Origin: Clavibacter sp. VKM Ac-2872 | GTDB taxonomy: Bacteria; Actinomycetota; Actinomycetes; Actinomycetales; Microbacteriaceae | Reading direction: 5' to 3' | Assembly (NCBI RefSeq): GCF_015351105.1 | Contig: NZ_JADKRR010000004.1 | Location: 228,085 to 292,084 of the forward strand | Length of the DNA: 64,000 bases | Shown here: in pieces, positions 17,114-25,539 of the stretch | Layout of the letters: each line of letters begins with the position of its first letter | Position numbering within the stretch: the first letter of the stretch is position 1 | Notes under the pieces: model-generated | Databases searched by the model: none | What the model saw: only the letters and a program-made list of their open reading frames with translations | What the model was told of the DNA's origin: nothing | Position numbers and translations under genes: made by a program

Positions 17114-17197
17114 TCTGCGCCGCGGACCGTCCTCCCGTCGGCGGGCCGGCGCTCCGGCTCGAGATCCGGACGACGCCCGCGGATCTCGACCACCCCG

Positions 17198-18109
17198 TCA
17201 TCCGCAGGACCGCAGCGCCACCAGCCACGCGTCCACCGCGTCCTCGCGCTCGACGCGGAACCCCGCCCGCTCGTAGAGCCGCCGCGCCGCGCTGCCCTGG
17301 AGCACGTCGAGGCGGAACGGGCGGCCGTCGTCGTGCCGGTCCATGAGATCGCGCAGCACCTCGCCGCCGACCCCGTGGCCGTGCAGCGCGGGATCCAGGT
17401 AGAAGTGCTCGATCCAGTGCGCGTCGGGCTCGTCGCGGCGGGCGATGAGGCCCGCGTCGCGGCCGCCGACCCGGATCACCCAGGTGCGCTCGGGCGCCCA
17501 CCTGTCGAGGAAGCGACGGCGGACCCGCACCGGATCCCACCGGCCGAGCCGCTCGAGGTCGGGCCGGAGGACGATGGCGCGCAGCTCGGCCATCCACGTG
17601 GCGTCGTCGGGGAGCGCCGGGCGGAGGATCCAGCGGGGGAGCGGCCCGGGGGCGACCCGCAGGTCGCGCTCCATGCAGACGCTCGTCGGATCCGCCGCGT
17701 ACGGCCCGAACCGCGGCACGTGCCGGTACCCGCCTCGCTCGTACATCGCGATGGCCGCCGTCTGCGGCAGGCCGGTCTCGAGCCGCATGACGTCGGCGCC
17801 GAGCTCGCGGGCGCGGTCCTCCGCGGCGACGAGCAGCGCCCGACCGACGCCGAGGCCGCGCGCCCCGTCCGTGACGAACACGCGCTTCAGCTCCGCGGAT
17901 CCATCGCCCCCGTCGACGACCGCCGCCGTGCCGAGCGCGCGGCCGTCCTCGCGCGCCACGAGGAACGTGACGCCGGGCCGCTCGAGGTCGCCGACGTCGA
18001 GCGCGTGGTAGTTCTCGGCCGGGTAGAGGGCGAGCGCGAAGTCGTCGGCCTGCCGCAGCAGCGGCAGCACGTCGTCCTGGCGGGGGGACTCCGGGGTGAC
18101 GGTGGGCAC
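17198..18109 (-). CDS. Tandem GNAT acetyltransferase
   Basis: The 303-residue protein contains two GNAT domains. The first (residues 1-145) has VFVTDGARGLGVGRALL as its acetyl-CoA loop; the second (about 160-303) has FYLDPALHGHGVGGEVLRDL. Both end with the ARRLYERAGF/AIAMYERGGY type motif. Single-chain tandem GNATs acetylate antibiotics or small amines, but nothing here gives the acceptor. A GTG start is chosen because TACGCT lies five bases before it, consistent with a leaderless mRNA. It is divergent from the GH3 gene. Confidence 0.88.
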   Translation of the reverse strand: MPTVTPESPRQDDVLPLLRQADDFALALYPAENYHALDVGDLERPGVTFLVAREDGRALGTAAVVDGGDGSAELKRVFVTDGARGLGVGRALLVAAEDRARELGADVMRLETGLPQTAAIAMYERGGYRHVPRFGPYAADPTSVCMERDLRVAPGPLPRWILRPALPDDATWMAELRAIVLRPDLERLGRWDPVRVRRRFLDRWAPERTWVIRVGGRDAGLIARRDEPDAHWIEHFYLDPALHGHGVGGEVLRDLMDRHDDGRPFRLDVLQGSAARRLYERAGFRVEREDAVDAWLVALRSCG

Positions 18110-18201
18110 GCCCCAGCGTAGGACGGGTGGGTCGCGCGGAGCCGAGGGGCCGGCGCCGCTCCACGATGTGGAGGGTCTGACCTGACCGCGACGGCCATGC
18201 G

Positions 18202-18207
18202 TATCCT
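18202..18207 (+). promoter_or_regulatory. Putative -10 (TATCCT) for the GH3 gene
   Basis: TANNNT hexamer with CTGACC repeats upstream as weak -35 candidates; a leader of about 60 bases would carry the GGAGGAG ribosome site. Confidence 0.4.
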
Positions 18208-18275
18208 CGGTGCTCGACCGCGGTGAGCGACGTGTCCGCCTCGGCGACGTCTCCCTCCGCCCTGGAGGAGGACAC

Positions 18276-20117
18276 GTGGACTTCGACCGCGACCCACGCC
18301 CATCGCACGAGGGATCCGCGTTCACGCGGCGGAGCTTCGTGGCCGCGGCCGCGGCCTGCTCGCTCGGCGCCGTCGTGGCGTCGCAGCTGATGCCGGCGGA
18401 CCGGGCGGAAGCGGCGACCGGCACGGAGCCGGACGTCGCCGCGCTGCTGGCGGGCATGTCCCTCGAGGACAAGGTGGGCCAGCTCTTCGTGCTCGCCGTC
18501 TCGGGCCGGACCGCGGACACGACCGACGCGACGGCCGTCGCCGCCAATCGCGCGGCCTACGGCGTGGACACGCCCGCGCAGGTCATCGCCGCGCACCGGC
18601 CGGGCGGCATCATCTACTTCCCCGGAGACCAGGACAACCTGGCGGACCCGCAGCAGATCGCCGCCCTGTCCAACGGGTTGCAGCGCGCCGCCGTCGCGCA
18701 GCCGAGCCGCATCCCGCTCCTCCTCTCCACCGACCAGGAGAACGGCGGATACGTGGTGCGCGCGCCGATCACCCTCCTGCCGGGCGAGATGGCGCTCGCC
18801 GCGAGCCCGCGCGCCCAGGACGACGTGCGGGACGTCGCCACGATCACGCGCGACGAGCTCCGGGCCATGGGCCTCAACCAGGACTTCGCGCCCGTCGTGG
18901 ACGTCGCGTCGAACCCGGCCAACCCGATCATCCACGTGCGCTCGTTCGGCGACGACCCGGGCACCGTGTCCGCCCTCGCCACCACGATGATCCGCACCTT
19001 CCAGCAGCCGGGCGGCCTGGTCGCCGCGGCGAAGCACTTCCCGGGCCACGGCGACACGGACACCGACAGCCACACGGGCATCCCCATCATCACCCGCAGC
19101 CGTGAGGAGCTCGAGCGCGTGGACCTGCCGCCGTTCGCCGCGGCCGTGGACGCGGGCATCGGGATGATCATGACGGCGCACATCGTCGTCCCCGCGCTCG
19201 ACCCGAGCGGCGACCCGGCCACGCTCTCGCGGCCCATCCTCACGGGTGTGCTCCGCGACCAGCTCGGCTACGACGGCGTCGTCATCACCGACGCGCTCAA
19301 CATGGCCGGCGTCCGCCAGAAGTACACCGACGCCCGCGTGCCCGTGCTCGCCCTGAAGGCCGGCGTCGACCAGCTCCTCATGCCGCCGGACTTCCCCACG
19401 GCGCGCGACGCGGTGCTCGCCGCGGTGCGCAGCGGGGAGATCCCCGGGTCGCGCATCGACGAGGCCGTCACCCGCATCCTCCGGCTGAAGAGGGATGCGG
19501 GGATCTTCTGCGCCGCCCCGGTCGACGAGCAGGCCGCGACGCTCGTGGTCGGCAGCGCCGCGCACCTCGCGACCGCGCGGGCCGCCACGGAGCGCGGCAT
19601 CACGCTGCTCAGGAACGACGCGGACCTGCTGCCGCTGTCGACGGGGCCGCGCTCGGTGCTGGTCACCGGCTGGGGCGTCACCACCACGAAGAACCTGGCG
19701 AAGGTCCTGACGGCGCACGGCTCCACCACCACGCTCGCCACCACCGGCATCTCCCCGGATGCGGCGACCATCGGCTCCACGGTGGCGCTCGCGAAGCAGG
19801 CCGACCTCGTGGTGGTGTGCACGCGGGACCTCGGTGCCGACACGAGCTCCGGGCAGCGGGATCTGGTCGCCGAGCTCGTGAAGGCGGGCACGCCCGTCGT
19901 CTCGGTCGCCGTGCTCGAGCCCTACGACATCGCGTACACGACCGAGGTCGCCACCCATCTGCTCACGTACTCGTACGCCGAGAACGCCCTCGAGGCGCTC
20001 GGTCGCGTGCTCTACGGGCAGGTCGCCCCCACCGGTCGTCTGGCGGTGGACATCCCGCGCAGCGACGCCACGGGCGTGCTCTACCGCCGCGGCCACCACG
20101 TGGCGTTCACGCGGTAA
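18276..20117 (+). CDS. Tat-exported glycoside hydrolase family 3 protein (NagZ-like beta-N-acetylhexosaminidase)
   Basis: The 613-residue protein carries a Tat signal (FTRRSFVAAAAA) and a GH3 domain. KHFPGHGDTDTDSH is the NagZ-type motif with the His that acts as general acid/base, and VVITDALNMAGV holds the Asp nucleophile. A C-terminal GH3_C-like domain (from about residue 400) is present, which NagZ of enterobacteria lacks. Likely substrates are N-acetylglucosaminyl linkages in peptidoglycan or chitin fragments outside the cell. The GTG start has GGAGGAG at six bases; the in-frame extension to 18210 would bury the signal peptide. Confidence 0.92.
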   Translation: MDFDRDPRPSHEGSAFTRRSFVAAAAACSLGAVVASQLMPADRAEAATGTEPDVAALLAGMSLEDKVGQLFVLAVSGRTADTTDATAVAANRAAYGVDTPAQVIAAHRPGGIIYFPGDQDNLADPQQIAALSNGLQRAAVAQPSRIPLLLSTDQENGGYVVRAPITLLPGEMALAASPRAQDDVRDVATITRDELRAMGLNQDFAPVVDVASNPANPIIHVRSFGDDPGTVSALATTMIRTFQQPGGLVAAAKHFPGHGDTDTDSHTGIPIITRSREELERVDLPPFAAAVDAGIGMIMTAHIVVPALDPSGDPATLSRPILTGVLRDQLGYDGVVITDALNMAGVRQKYTDARVPVLALKAGVDQLLMPPDFPTARDAVLAAVRSGEIPGSRIDEAVTRILRLKRDAGIFCAAPVDEQAATLVVGSAAHLATARAATERGITLLRNDADLLPLSTGPRSVLVTGWGVTTTKNLAKVLTAHGSTTTLATTGISPDAATIGSTVALAKQADLVVVCTRDLGADTSSGQRDLVAELVKAGTPVVSVAVLEPYDIAYTTEVATHLLTYSYAENALEALGRVLYGQVAPTGRLAVDIPRSDATGVLYRRGHHVAFTR

Positions 20118-20135
20118 CGGCGCCCAGCCCTGTCC

Positions 20136-20174
20136 CGTCCGACGCCCCATCCGATTCGGGTGGGGCGTCGGACG
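20136..20174 (+). terminator. Hairpin terminator after the GH3 gene
   Basis: Arms 20136-20149 and 20161-20174 are perfectly complementary over 14 bases, and the loop can pair further (CCG/CGG). Confidence 0.75.
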
Positions 20175-20193
20175 CGTCCGGGTGCTCGATGGA

Positions 20194-20199
20194 TACGCT
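20194..20199 (+). promoter_or_regulatory. Putative -10 (TACGCT) of the prpDB operon
   Basis: TANNNT hexamer six bases before a GTG (20206). Transcription would start on that GTG and give a 59-base leader before prpD. Confidence 0.5.
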
Positions 20200-20205
20200 G
20201 GACCG

Positions 20206-20256
20206 GTGCCACGCGGACGAGGCCCCGAGCCCTCCGCGACGGTGCCCCGACCGTGA
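20206..20256 (+). CDS. Possible leaderless leader peptide upstream of prpD
   Basis: A GTG placed six bases after TACGCT opens a 16-codon frame, product [16 protein letters not shown]. Its TGA (20254-20256) overlaps GTGAGGAAG, the ribosome site of prpD, and ends eight bases before the prpD ATG. The arrangement suits translation coupling or attenuation. It could equally be chance in GC-rich DNA. Confidence 0.3.
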   Translation: MPRGRGPEPSATVPRP

Positions 20257-20264
20257 GGAAGACC

Positions 20265-21815
20265 ATGCAGATCCACCGCGTCCGCGTCCACCGCAGCGAC
20301 GAGGCCCTGCCTCCCGGGGAGCAGCTGGCGGGGCGCATCGCCGCCGTCGCCGCCGACCCGGTCGAGGTCGACGCCGAGGTCACCGAGATGATCGTCAACC
20401 GCATCATCGACAACGCCGCCGTCGCGACCGCGTCGCTCACCCGCGCGCCCGTCGTCGCGGCGCGCGCGCAGGCCCTCGCGCACGGCCCGTCCACGGGCGG
20501 TGCGGGCGCGACCGTCGTGGGCGCGGATCCCGCCACGCGCGTCAGCGCCGAGTGGGCGGCGTGGGCGAACGGCGTGGCCGTGCGCGAGCTCGACTACCAC
20601 GACACCTTCCTCGCCGCCGAGTACTCGCACCCGGGCGACAACATCCCGCCGATCCTCGCGGCCGCGCAGCACGCCGCAGCGGGAGGCCGGCCCGACGGCC
20701 GCGCGCTGACCGGCGCCGACGTGATCCGCGGCATCGCCACCGGCTACGAGATCCAGGTCGACCTCGTGAAGGCCATCAGCCTGCACGCGCACAAGATCGA
20801 CCACGTCGCGCACCTCGGCCCGTCGGCCGCCGCCGGCATCGGCACGCTGCTCGGGCTCGACGAGGAGACCGTCTTCCAGGCCGTCGGCCAGGCCCTCCAC
20901 ACCACCACCGCCACGCGCCAGTCGCGCAAGGGCGCGATCAGCACGTGGAAGGCGCACGCGCCCGCGTTCGCCGGGAAGATGGCCGTCGAGGCGATCGACC
21001 GGGCGATGCGCGGCCAGACCAGCCCCACCCCCATCTACGAGGGCGAGGACGGCGTGATCGCGTGGCTGCTCGACGGCCCCGATGCCTCCTACGAGGTGCC
21101 GCTGCCCGCACCGGGCGAGGCCAAGCGGGCGATCCTCGACACCTACACGAAGGAGCACTCGGCCGAGTACCAGGCGCAGGCGTGGATCGACCTCGCCCGT
21201 CGCCTGCACAACACGCATCCGGTGCTCGCCGACGCGGACGCCATCGACCGGATCCTCATCCACTCGTCGCACCACACGCACGTGGTCATCGGATCCGGCG
21301 CGAACGACCCGCAGAAGTACGACCCGCGCGCCAGCCGCGAGACGCTCGACCACTCGATCCCGTACATCTTCACGGTCGCCCTGCAGGACGGCGCGTGGCA
21401 CCACGTCGACTCGTACGCGCCCGAGCGCGCCGGCCGCCCCGACACGGTGGACCTCTGGCGCCGCGTCACCACGACCGAGGACCCGGAGTGGACCCGCAGG
21501 TACCACTCCATGGACCCGGCCGAGAAGGCGTTCGGCGGCCGGGTGGAGATCCGCCTGACCGACGGCTCGACCATCGTCGACGAGATCGCCGTCGCCGACG
21601 CGCACCCGCTCGGCGCCCGGCCGTTCGCGCGCGCCGACTACGTGGCCAAGCTCCGCACGCTCGCCGACGGCGTGCTCGAGGACCGCGAGGTCGACCGGTT
21701 CCTCGCGCTCGTCGAGCGCCTGCCCGAGCTCACCGCCGACGAGCTCGCCGGCCTCACCGTGACCGCACGACCCGGCCTCCTCGACGGCGCCGGCGCCCCG
21801 AAGGGACTCCTCTAG
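20265..21815 (+). CDS. prpD: 2-methylcitrate dehydratase PrpD
   Basis: The 516-residue protein is a full-length MmgE/PrpD family member, with [20 protein letters not shown] and [18 protein letters not shown] matching the active-site helices of the first domain. PrpD dehydrates 2-methylcitrate in the methylcitrate cycle, which burns propionyl-CoA. AGGAAG precedes the ATG, which decides the start. prpB starts inside its stop (TAGTG). prpC is not adjacent but lies 8.6 kb away at 30458. No PrpR-type regulator is seen nearby. Confidence 0.95.
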   Translation: MQIHRVRVHRSDEALPPGEQLAGRIAAVAADPVEVDAEVTEMIVNRIIDNAAVATASLTRAPVVAARAQALAHGPSTGGAGATVVGADPATRVSAEWAAWANGVAVRELDYHDTFLAAEYSHPGDNIPPILAAAQHAAAGGRPDGRALTGADVIRGIATGYEIQVDLVKAISLHAHKIDHVAHLGPSAAAGIGTLLGLDEETVFQAVGQALHTTTATRQSRKGAISTWKAHAPAFAGKMAVEAIDRAMRGQTSPTPIYEGEDGVIAWLLDGPDASYEVPLPAPGEAKRAILDTYTKEHSAEYQAQAWIDLARRLHNTHPVLADADAIDRILIHSSHHTHVVIGSGANDPQKYDPRASRETLDHSIPYIFTVALQDGAWHHVDSYAPERAGRPDTVDLWRRVTTTEDPEWTRRYHSMDPAEKAFGGRVEIRLTDGSTIVDEIAVADAHPLGARPFARADYVAKLRTLADGVLEDREVDRFLALVERLPELTADELAGLTVTARPGLLDGAGAPKGLL

Positions 21816-22729
21816 TGCTGCACTCCACCCTCACCGCCGCCGCCAAGCGCCGCGCGTTCCGCGAGCGGCTCGCGAGCGGCGAGCTGCTCCGGATGCCCGG
21901 CGCGTTCAACCCGCTGTCGGCCCGCCTCATCCAGGACAAGGGCATGGACGGCGTCTACATCTCCGGCGCCGTGCTCTCGGCGGATCTCGGCCTGCCCGAC
22001 ATCGGCCTCACCACGCTCACCGAGGTTGCCGGGCGTTCGCAGCAGATCGCGCGCGTCACCGACCTGCCCTGCCTCGTCGACGCGGACACGGGCTTCGGCG
22101 AGCCGATGAACGTCGCGCGCACCGTGCAGATGCTCGAGGACGCCGGCGTCGCGGGCCTCCACATCGAGGACCAGGTGAACCCCAAGCGCTGCGGCCACCT
22201 CGACGGCAAGCAGGTGGTGGACGAGTCGACGGCGCTGAAGCGGATCCGCGCGGCCGTCGACGCCCGCCGCGACCCCGACCTGCTCGTCATGGCCCGCACC
22301 GACGTGCGCGGCGTCGATGGGATGGCCGCCGCGGTCGACCGGGCCCGCGCGCTCGTGGACGCGGGCGCCGACGCGATCTTCCCCGAGGCGATGGCCGACC
22401 TCGCCGAGTTCGAGGCGATGCGCGCTGCGGTGGACGTGCCGATCCTCGCCAACATGACCGAGTTCGGGAAGAGCGAGCTGTTCACGACGTCGCAGCTCCG
22501 CGACGTGGGCGTCAACATCGTCATCTACCCGGTCTCGCTCCTGCGTCTCGCGATGGGCGCCGCCGAGCGCGGCCTCGACGCGATCCTCGAGGAGGGCACG
22601 CTCGCCGGCAAGGTGCCCGAGATGCAGACCCGCGCCCGCCTCTACGAGCTCCTCGACTACGCGGGCTACAGCGCCTTCGACGAGGACGTCTTCACGTTCA
22701 CGCTGGAGGGGAACCGCGGCGGGGCGTGA
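21815..22729 (+). CDS. prpB: 2-methylisocitrate lyase PrpB
   Basis: The 304-residue protein belongs to the isocitrate lyase/PEP mutase superfamily. It has the PrpB active-site loop KRCGHLDGK, and CLVDADTGFGEP and VMARTD for Mg2+ and substrate binding. It splits 2-methylisocitrate into pyruvate and succinate. The GTG start shares one base with the prpD stop, so the pair is co-translated. The family usually has 290-305 residues. Confidence 0.95.
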   Translation: MLHSTLTAAAKRRAFRERLASGELLRMPGAFNPLSARLIQDKGMDGVYISGAVLSADLGLPDIGLTTLTEVAGRSQQIARVTDLPCLVDADTGFGEPMNVARTVQMLEDAGVAGLHIEDQVNPKRCGHLDGKQVVDESTALKRIRAAVDARRDPDLLVMARTDVRGVDGMAAAVDRARALVDAGADAIFPEAMADLAEFEAMRAAVDVPILANMTEFGKSELFTTSQLRDVGVNIVIYPVSLLRLAMGAAERGLDAILEEGTLAGKVPEMQTRARLYELLDYAGYSAFDEDVFTFTLEGNRGGA

Positions 22730-22732
22730 TCC

Positions 22733-22888
22733 CTAGTCGCGCTCGACGAGGCGCCGGAGGGATCCGTCGAGCGCGAGGCCCAGCATCATGACGGCCAGCA
22801 GGATCCCCATCGCGAGCGACGCGAGGACGTGCCCCGCCCGGGTGACCGCGCGCACCCCGCCGGATCGGGCGGCGGGGGCGGCGGGCAT
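22733..22888 (-). CDS. Single-helix small membrane protein
   Basis: A 51-residue frame: Ala/Pro-rich start, one hydrophobic helix (HVLASLAMGILLAVMMLGLA, about residues 21-40) flanked by Arg on both sides, and a short charged tail. I do not recognise it. Helix quality and positive flanks support a real membrane protein, but no clear ribosome site is visible. It converges with prpB three bases away. Confidence 0.45.
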   Translation of the reverse strand: MPAAPAARSGGVRAVTRAGHVLASLAMGILLAVMMLGLALDGSLRRLVERD

Positions 22889-22947
22889 CCCGCGAGGCTA
22901 GCCGCGGGCGCGCCGCGCGGCCCCCGAGCGTCCACACACGGCGGGGA

Positions 22948-25539
22948 TCACAGCCGCGGATCCACCGCCTCGGACTCCATCGCGAGCACGCCGAAGACCG
23001 CCTGGTGCACGCGCCACGTCGGCTCGCCCGCGACGAACCGCTCGACCGCCTCGACGCCGAGCGCGTACTCGCGGAGGGCCATCGACCGCTTGTGGCCCAC
23101 GTCGCGGTCGCGGAGGCGATGCAGGTTCGCGGGCTCCGTGTAGTCGGGGCCGTAGACGATGCGGAGGTACTCGCGTCCGCGCACCTTGATGCCCGGCTGC
23201 GCGAGCGCCTTCCGCCCCCGGACGAGACCCGCGACGGGCTTCACGACCATGCCCTCGCCGCCCTGGTCCGTCAGCTCCTGCCACCAGCGCGTGGCGGCCG
23301 CCTCCGACTCCGGGTCGGCGAGGTCGACGGCGATCGAGCGGGTCGGCACGACGAGGCCCGGATCCGCGTCGGCCAGCCGCCCCGCCAGCGCCAGGTGCCA
23401 GGAGTGCTCGCGCGCCAGGTGCGTCGCGCCCTCGGTGGCGAGGAGCTGGAACGGCGCGAGGCGCACGTCGTCGAGGCCGTCGTACGGCGCGGCGTGGCGC
23501 CGGTATGCGGCGACATACGCCTCCGCGTCGGCGGCCCGGGCGCGCGTGCGCGCGAGGAGGTCGGCGACGTCGATGCCGGACCCGGCGGCCTGCTCGAGCG
23601 CGCGGACGGCGGCGGGCAGCGCGGCCGTGGCGGCGGCGCCGACGGACGCGTACTGGTCGCGGATCAGCGGCCCGGCCTTCACCGACCACGGCAGCAGCTC
23701 GGCGTCGAGGAGCAGCCACGACGTGTCGAGCTCCGCCCAGAGGCCGGCCTCGTCCGCCGCGGCGTCGAGCCGGGCGAGCAGCGCGTCCGAGTCCGCGGTG
23801 TCGAAGAACGGGCGGCCGGTGCGCGTGTGCACGACGCCGCGCCAGCCCGCGGGCGCGTCGAAGCGGGCGGGGTCGCGGGTGAGGAGCACGACCGCGCGGG
23901 ATCCCATGTGCTTCTCCTCGCAGATCACCCGCTCGAGCCCGTCGCGCCGGTACGCCTCGAAGGCCTCCGCCGGGTGCTCGAGCACGTCGTCGTGGCCGGA
24001 CGACGCGGGCGGGCTCATCGTCGGCGGCAGGTAGAGGAGGTGCCGGGGGTCGATGGCGAAGCGGCTCATGGTCTCGAGGGCGCCGGCGGCGGCGTCCTCG
24101 CGGATCCCGACCCGGCCGAAGGCGCGCGTCTCCACCACCTGCTTGCCGAGCACGTCGTCGATGCGGAGGAGGCCGGGGTCGCGCACGTCGTCCGCCGCGG
24201 ATCCGTCAGCGGATGCGGCGGCGGCCGACGTGTACCGGCGCCCCAGCGGCATGGTCGGCTCCGACCAGACGCGCTCGGCGGGCACGGCGACGACCTCGCG
24301 CTCGGGCCAGCGGAGGGCGGTGAGCTCGCCGCCGAACACGCATCCGGTGTCGAGGCACATGGTGCCGTTGACCCACTCGGTGCCGACGCCGGCGACGTGC
24401 CCGTAGAGGACCGTCGCGGATCCGCGGTAGTCGAGCGCCCAGTCGCGACGCACGGGCAGGCCGTGTTCATCCGTCTCGCCCATGGTGGCGTCGCCCCAGA
24501 GCGCGAAGGCGCGCACGCGGCCGGACGCGCGGCCCTGGTACGCCTCGATCAGGCCCGCGTGCGCGACGACGAGGTCGCCCCCGTCGAGCACCAGGTGCGA
24601 GACGAGCTCGCGGCAGAAGCGCTCGACGTCCGCGCGGAACGCCTCGTCCTCCTCGGCGAGCTGCGCCAGCGACTCGGCCAGGCCGTACGCGACCCGCACC
24701 TTCTTCCCCTGCAGCGCCTTCACGAGCTTGTCCTCGTGGTTGCCCGGGACCGCGAAGGCGTGGCCGGCGCGCACCATCCCCATCACGAGGCGGAGCACGC
24801 CCGGGGTGTCGGGTCCGCGATCCACGAGGTCGCCGAGGAACACCGCGCGGCGGCCCGCGGGGTGCGCGGCGTCAACGGGTCGGCCCCGCTCGTCGCGCCG
24901 GATCTCGTAGCCCAGCTCCCGGAGCAGCGTCTCGAGCTCCGCGCGGCAGCCGTGCACGTCGCCGATCGCGTCGAAGGGCCCGCGCTCATGCCGGAGGTCG
25001 TTGAGCAGGGGCGCGACGGTGAAGCGCGCGGCGGCGATCTCGTCCACGCCGCGGAGCACGTGCACCTTCCGGAAGCCCTCGCGGCCGAGGCCCTTCAGCG
25101 AGCGCTGCAGCTGGTCGTGCTGCCGCTTCACGACGGACGCGCCGAACGTGCGATCCGTGCGGGCGGCGTTCCGCTCCACGCACACACCCACCGGCACGTC
25201 GAGCACGATCGCGACCGGCAGCACGTCGTGGTCGCGGGCGAGCTGCACGAGGGACCGGCGCGACTCGGGCTGCACGTTGGTGGCGTCGATCACGGTCATC
25301 AGGCCCCGGCGGAGGCGGTGCGCGGCGACGTGCCGGAGCGCCTCGAACGCGGCGGATGTGGCGTTCTGGTCGTTCTCGTCGTTCGAGACGAGGCCGCGGA
25401 AGGCGTCGCTCGAGAGCACCTCGTAGGGGCCGAAGTGGGTGCGGGCGAAGGTGGACTTGCCGGATCCGCTCGCGCCGACGAGCAGCACGAGCGACATGCG
25501 GGGGAGGGGGAGCGCCGCGGGGGCGGTGGCGTCGGTCAT
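22948..25539 (-). CDS. pnkp: Bacterial Pnkp: polynucleotide kinase-phosphatase-ligase
   Basis: The 863-residue protein has all three Pnkp modules. Residues 15-180 are a 5'-kinase with P-loop GASGSGKST (22-30). Residues 188-420 are a 2',3'-phosphatase of the calcineurin type with GDVHGC (193-198), GDLVDRGPD (236-244) and GNHED (266-270). Residues 480-863 are an adenylyltransferase/ligase with nucleophile Lys543 in EEKHMGS and motif IV-like EGMVVKP. Pnkp repairs RNA cut by ribotoxins: it heals both ends, and joins them when bound to Hen1. The ATG overlaps the hen1 stop (ATGA). Length is as in the characterised Clostridium enzyme. Confidence 0.97.
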   Translation of the reverse strand: MTDATAPAALPLPRMSLVLLVGASGSGKSTFARTHFGPYEVLSSDAFRGLVSNDENDQNATSAAFEALRHVAAHRLRRGLMTVIDATNVQPESRRSLVQLARDHDVLPVAIVLDVPVGVCVERNAARTDRTFGASVVKRQHDQLQRSLKGLGREGFRKVHVLRGVDEIAAARFTVAPLLNDLRHERGPFDAIGDVHGCRAELETLLRELGYEIRRDERGRPVDAAHPAGRRAVFLGDLVDRGPDTPGVLRLVMGMVRAGHAFAVPGNHEDKLVKALQGKKVRVAYGLAESLAQLAEEDEAFRADVERFCRELVSHLVLDGGDLVVAHAGLIEAYQGRASGRVRAFALWGDATMGETDEHGLPVRRDWALDYRGSATVLYGHVAGVGTEWVNGTMCLDTGCVFGGELTALRWPEREVVAVPAERVWSEPTMPLGRRYTSAAAASADGSAADDVRDPGLLRIDDVLGKQVVETRAFGRVGIREDAAAGALETMSRFAIDPRHLLYLPPTMSPPASSGHDDVLEHPAEAFEAYRRDGLERVICEEKHMGSRAVVLLTRDPARFDAPAGWRGVVHTRTGRPFFDTADSDALLARLDAAADEAGLWAELDTSWLLLDAELLPWSVKAGPLIRDQYASVGAAATAALPAAVRALEQAAGSGIDVADLLARTRARAADAEAYVAAYRRHAAPYDGLDDVRLAPFQLLATEGATHLAREHSWHLALAGRLADADPGLVVPTRSIAVDLADPESEAAATRWWQELTDQGGEGMVVKPVAGLVRGRKALAQPGIKVRGREYLRIVYGPDYTEPANLHRLRDRDVGHKRSMALREYALGVEAVERFVAGEPTWRVHQAVFGVLAMESEAVDPRL

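Noticed and set aside
17106..21605. A 1499-codon open frame on the minus strand
   Set aside because: It runs antisense through GNAT, GH3 and prpD genes. Long antisense frames are common at this GC content, and its translation is low-complexity Arg/Gly/Val with no domain.
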